Positions 5,529 to 5,614 of a stretch of 5,614 bases of DNA are shown in pieces. Under the pieces are notes generated by a model. It was not told the origin of the DNA and did not search any database. It saw only the letters and a program-made list of their open reading frames with translations. Made by a program: the position numbers and the translations under genes. The first letter of the stretch is position 1, and each line of letters begins with the position of its first letter. This DNA is from Clostridiales bacterium (lineage in GTDB: Bacteria > Bacillota > Clostridia > Peptostreptococcales > BM714). The stretch is taken from the NCBI GenBank assembly GCA_002869095.1, contig PKTO01000298.1, positions 1-5,614 on the forward strand, given 5' to 3'.

Positions 5529-5614
5529 ATGAAGAAAATCTTTTGGATTTTGATTGCGGCTTTGCTCCTTCTTCAAGGATGCGCCGCGGAAAAACCGGTT
5601 GAGCCTGAAGAAGA
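5529..5614 (+). CDS. Putative lipoprotein, N-terminus only (runs off right edge)
   Basis: Only 28 codons are visible. They begin with a typical bacterial lipoprotein signal peptide: a basic start (MKK), a hydrophobic stretch (IFWILIAALLLL, residues 4-15) and a lipobox LQGC with Cys18 as the expected lipidated residue. Gln at the -2 position is less common than Ala or Ser but tolerated. After Cys18 the sequence becomes acidic and proline-containing (AAEKPVEPEE), as in the flexible linker of membrane-anchored lipoproteins. AAGGGGG at 5515-5521 is 7 bases before the ATG. It has its own promoter and follows the operon terminator, so a link to hydrogenase is not implied. The mature domain, and so the function (binding protein, processing factor or other), is outside the window. 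Confidence 0.85.
   Translation, partial: MKKIFWILIAALLLLQGCAAEKPVEPEE

Noticed and set aside
5265..5576. A 103-codon minus-strand open frame across the terminator region
   Set aside because: It overlaps the hydA end, the terminator, the new promoter and the lipoprotein start, all better supported.

Overview
The window looks like chromosome of an anaerobic, fermentative Firmicute, probably class Clostridia. It has moderate-to-low GC, strong purine-rich Shine-Dalgarno sites and many AGA/ATA codons. Its centre is an operon for a multi-subunit NAD-linked [FeFe] hydrogenase. Nothing visible fixes the genus.

Layout. Positions 1-618 (minus strand) hold the N-terminal 206 codons of an ISL3-type transposase that runs off the left edge. 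The outer end of its element is probably near 645-654. Positions 619-924 hold no gene but are rich in regulatory structure: an 18-bp dyad (676-693), a 14-bp dyad (766-779) overlapping the -35 of a good sigma-A-type promoter (767-795), and two tandem 18-bp sequences resembling Rex (NADH/NAD+-sensing repressor) operators (807-824 and 829-846). Four co-directional genes follow, 25-40 bp apart: hydC (NuoE-like), a 120-residue thioredoxin-fold ferredoxin-like protein with three Cys, hydB (NuoF-like flavoprotein) and hydA ([FeFe] hydrogenase catalytic subunit). A strong intrinsic terminator with a UUCG tetraloop ends the operon at about 5438-5470. A new promoter and the start of a lipoprotein gene (5529 to the right edge) complete the window.

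How the genes work together. HydA, HydB and HydC have the domain make-up of the soluble electron-bifurcating hydrogenases of Thermotoga, Acetobacterium, Moorella and relatives. HydA exchanges electrons with H2 at its H-cluster and passes them along an Fe-S chain. HydB carries the NAD(H)/FMN site and extra ferredoxin-like clusters. HydC supplies one more [2Fe-2S] cluster. The expected reaction couples H2 to both NAD(H) and ferredoxin, in either direction. A Rex-type operator upstream makes sense for such an enzyme, since Rex reads the NADH/NAD+ ratio that the enzyme alters. The maturation genes hydE, hydF and hydG are not in this window.

The points most worth a second look are the tandem Rex-like boxes just downstream of the promoter, the apparent Asp-to-Asn change at the first DDE position of the transposase, and the three consecutive genes that carry variants of one thioredoxin-like [2Fe-2S] fold, the middle one lacking one of the four Cys. 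I saw no clearly undescribed biological system here.
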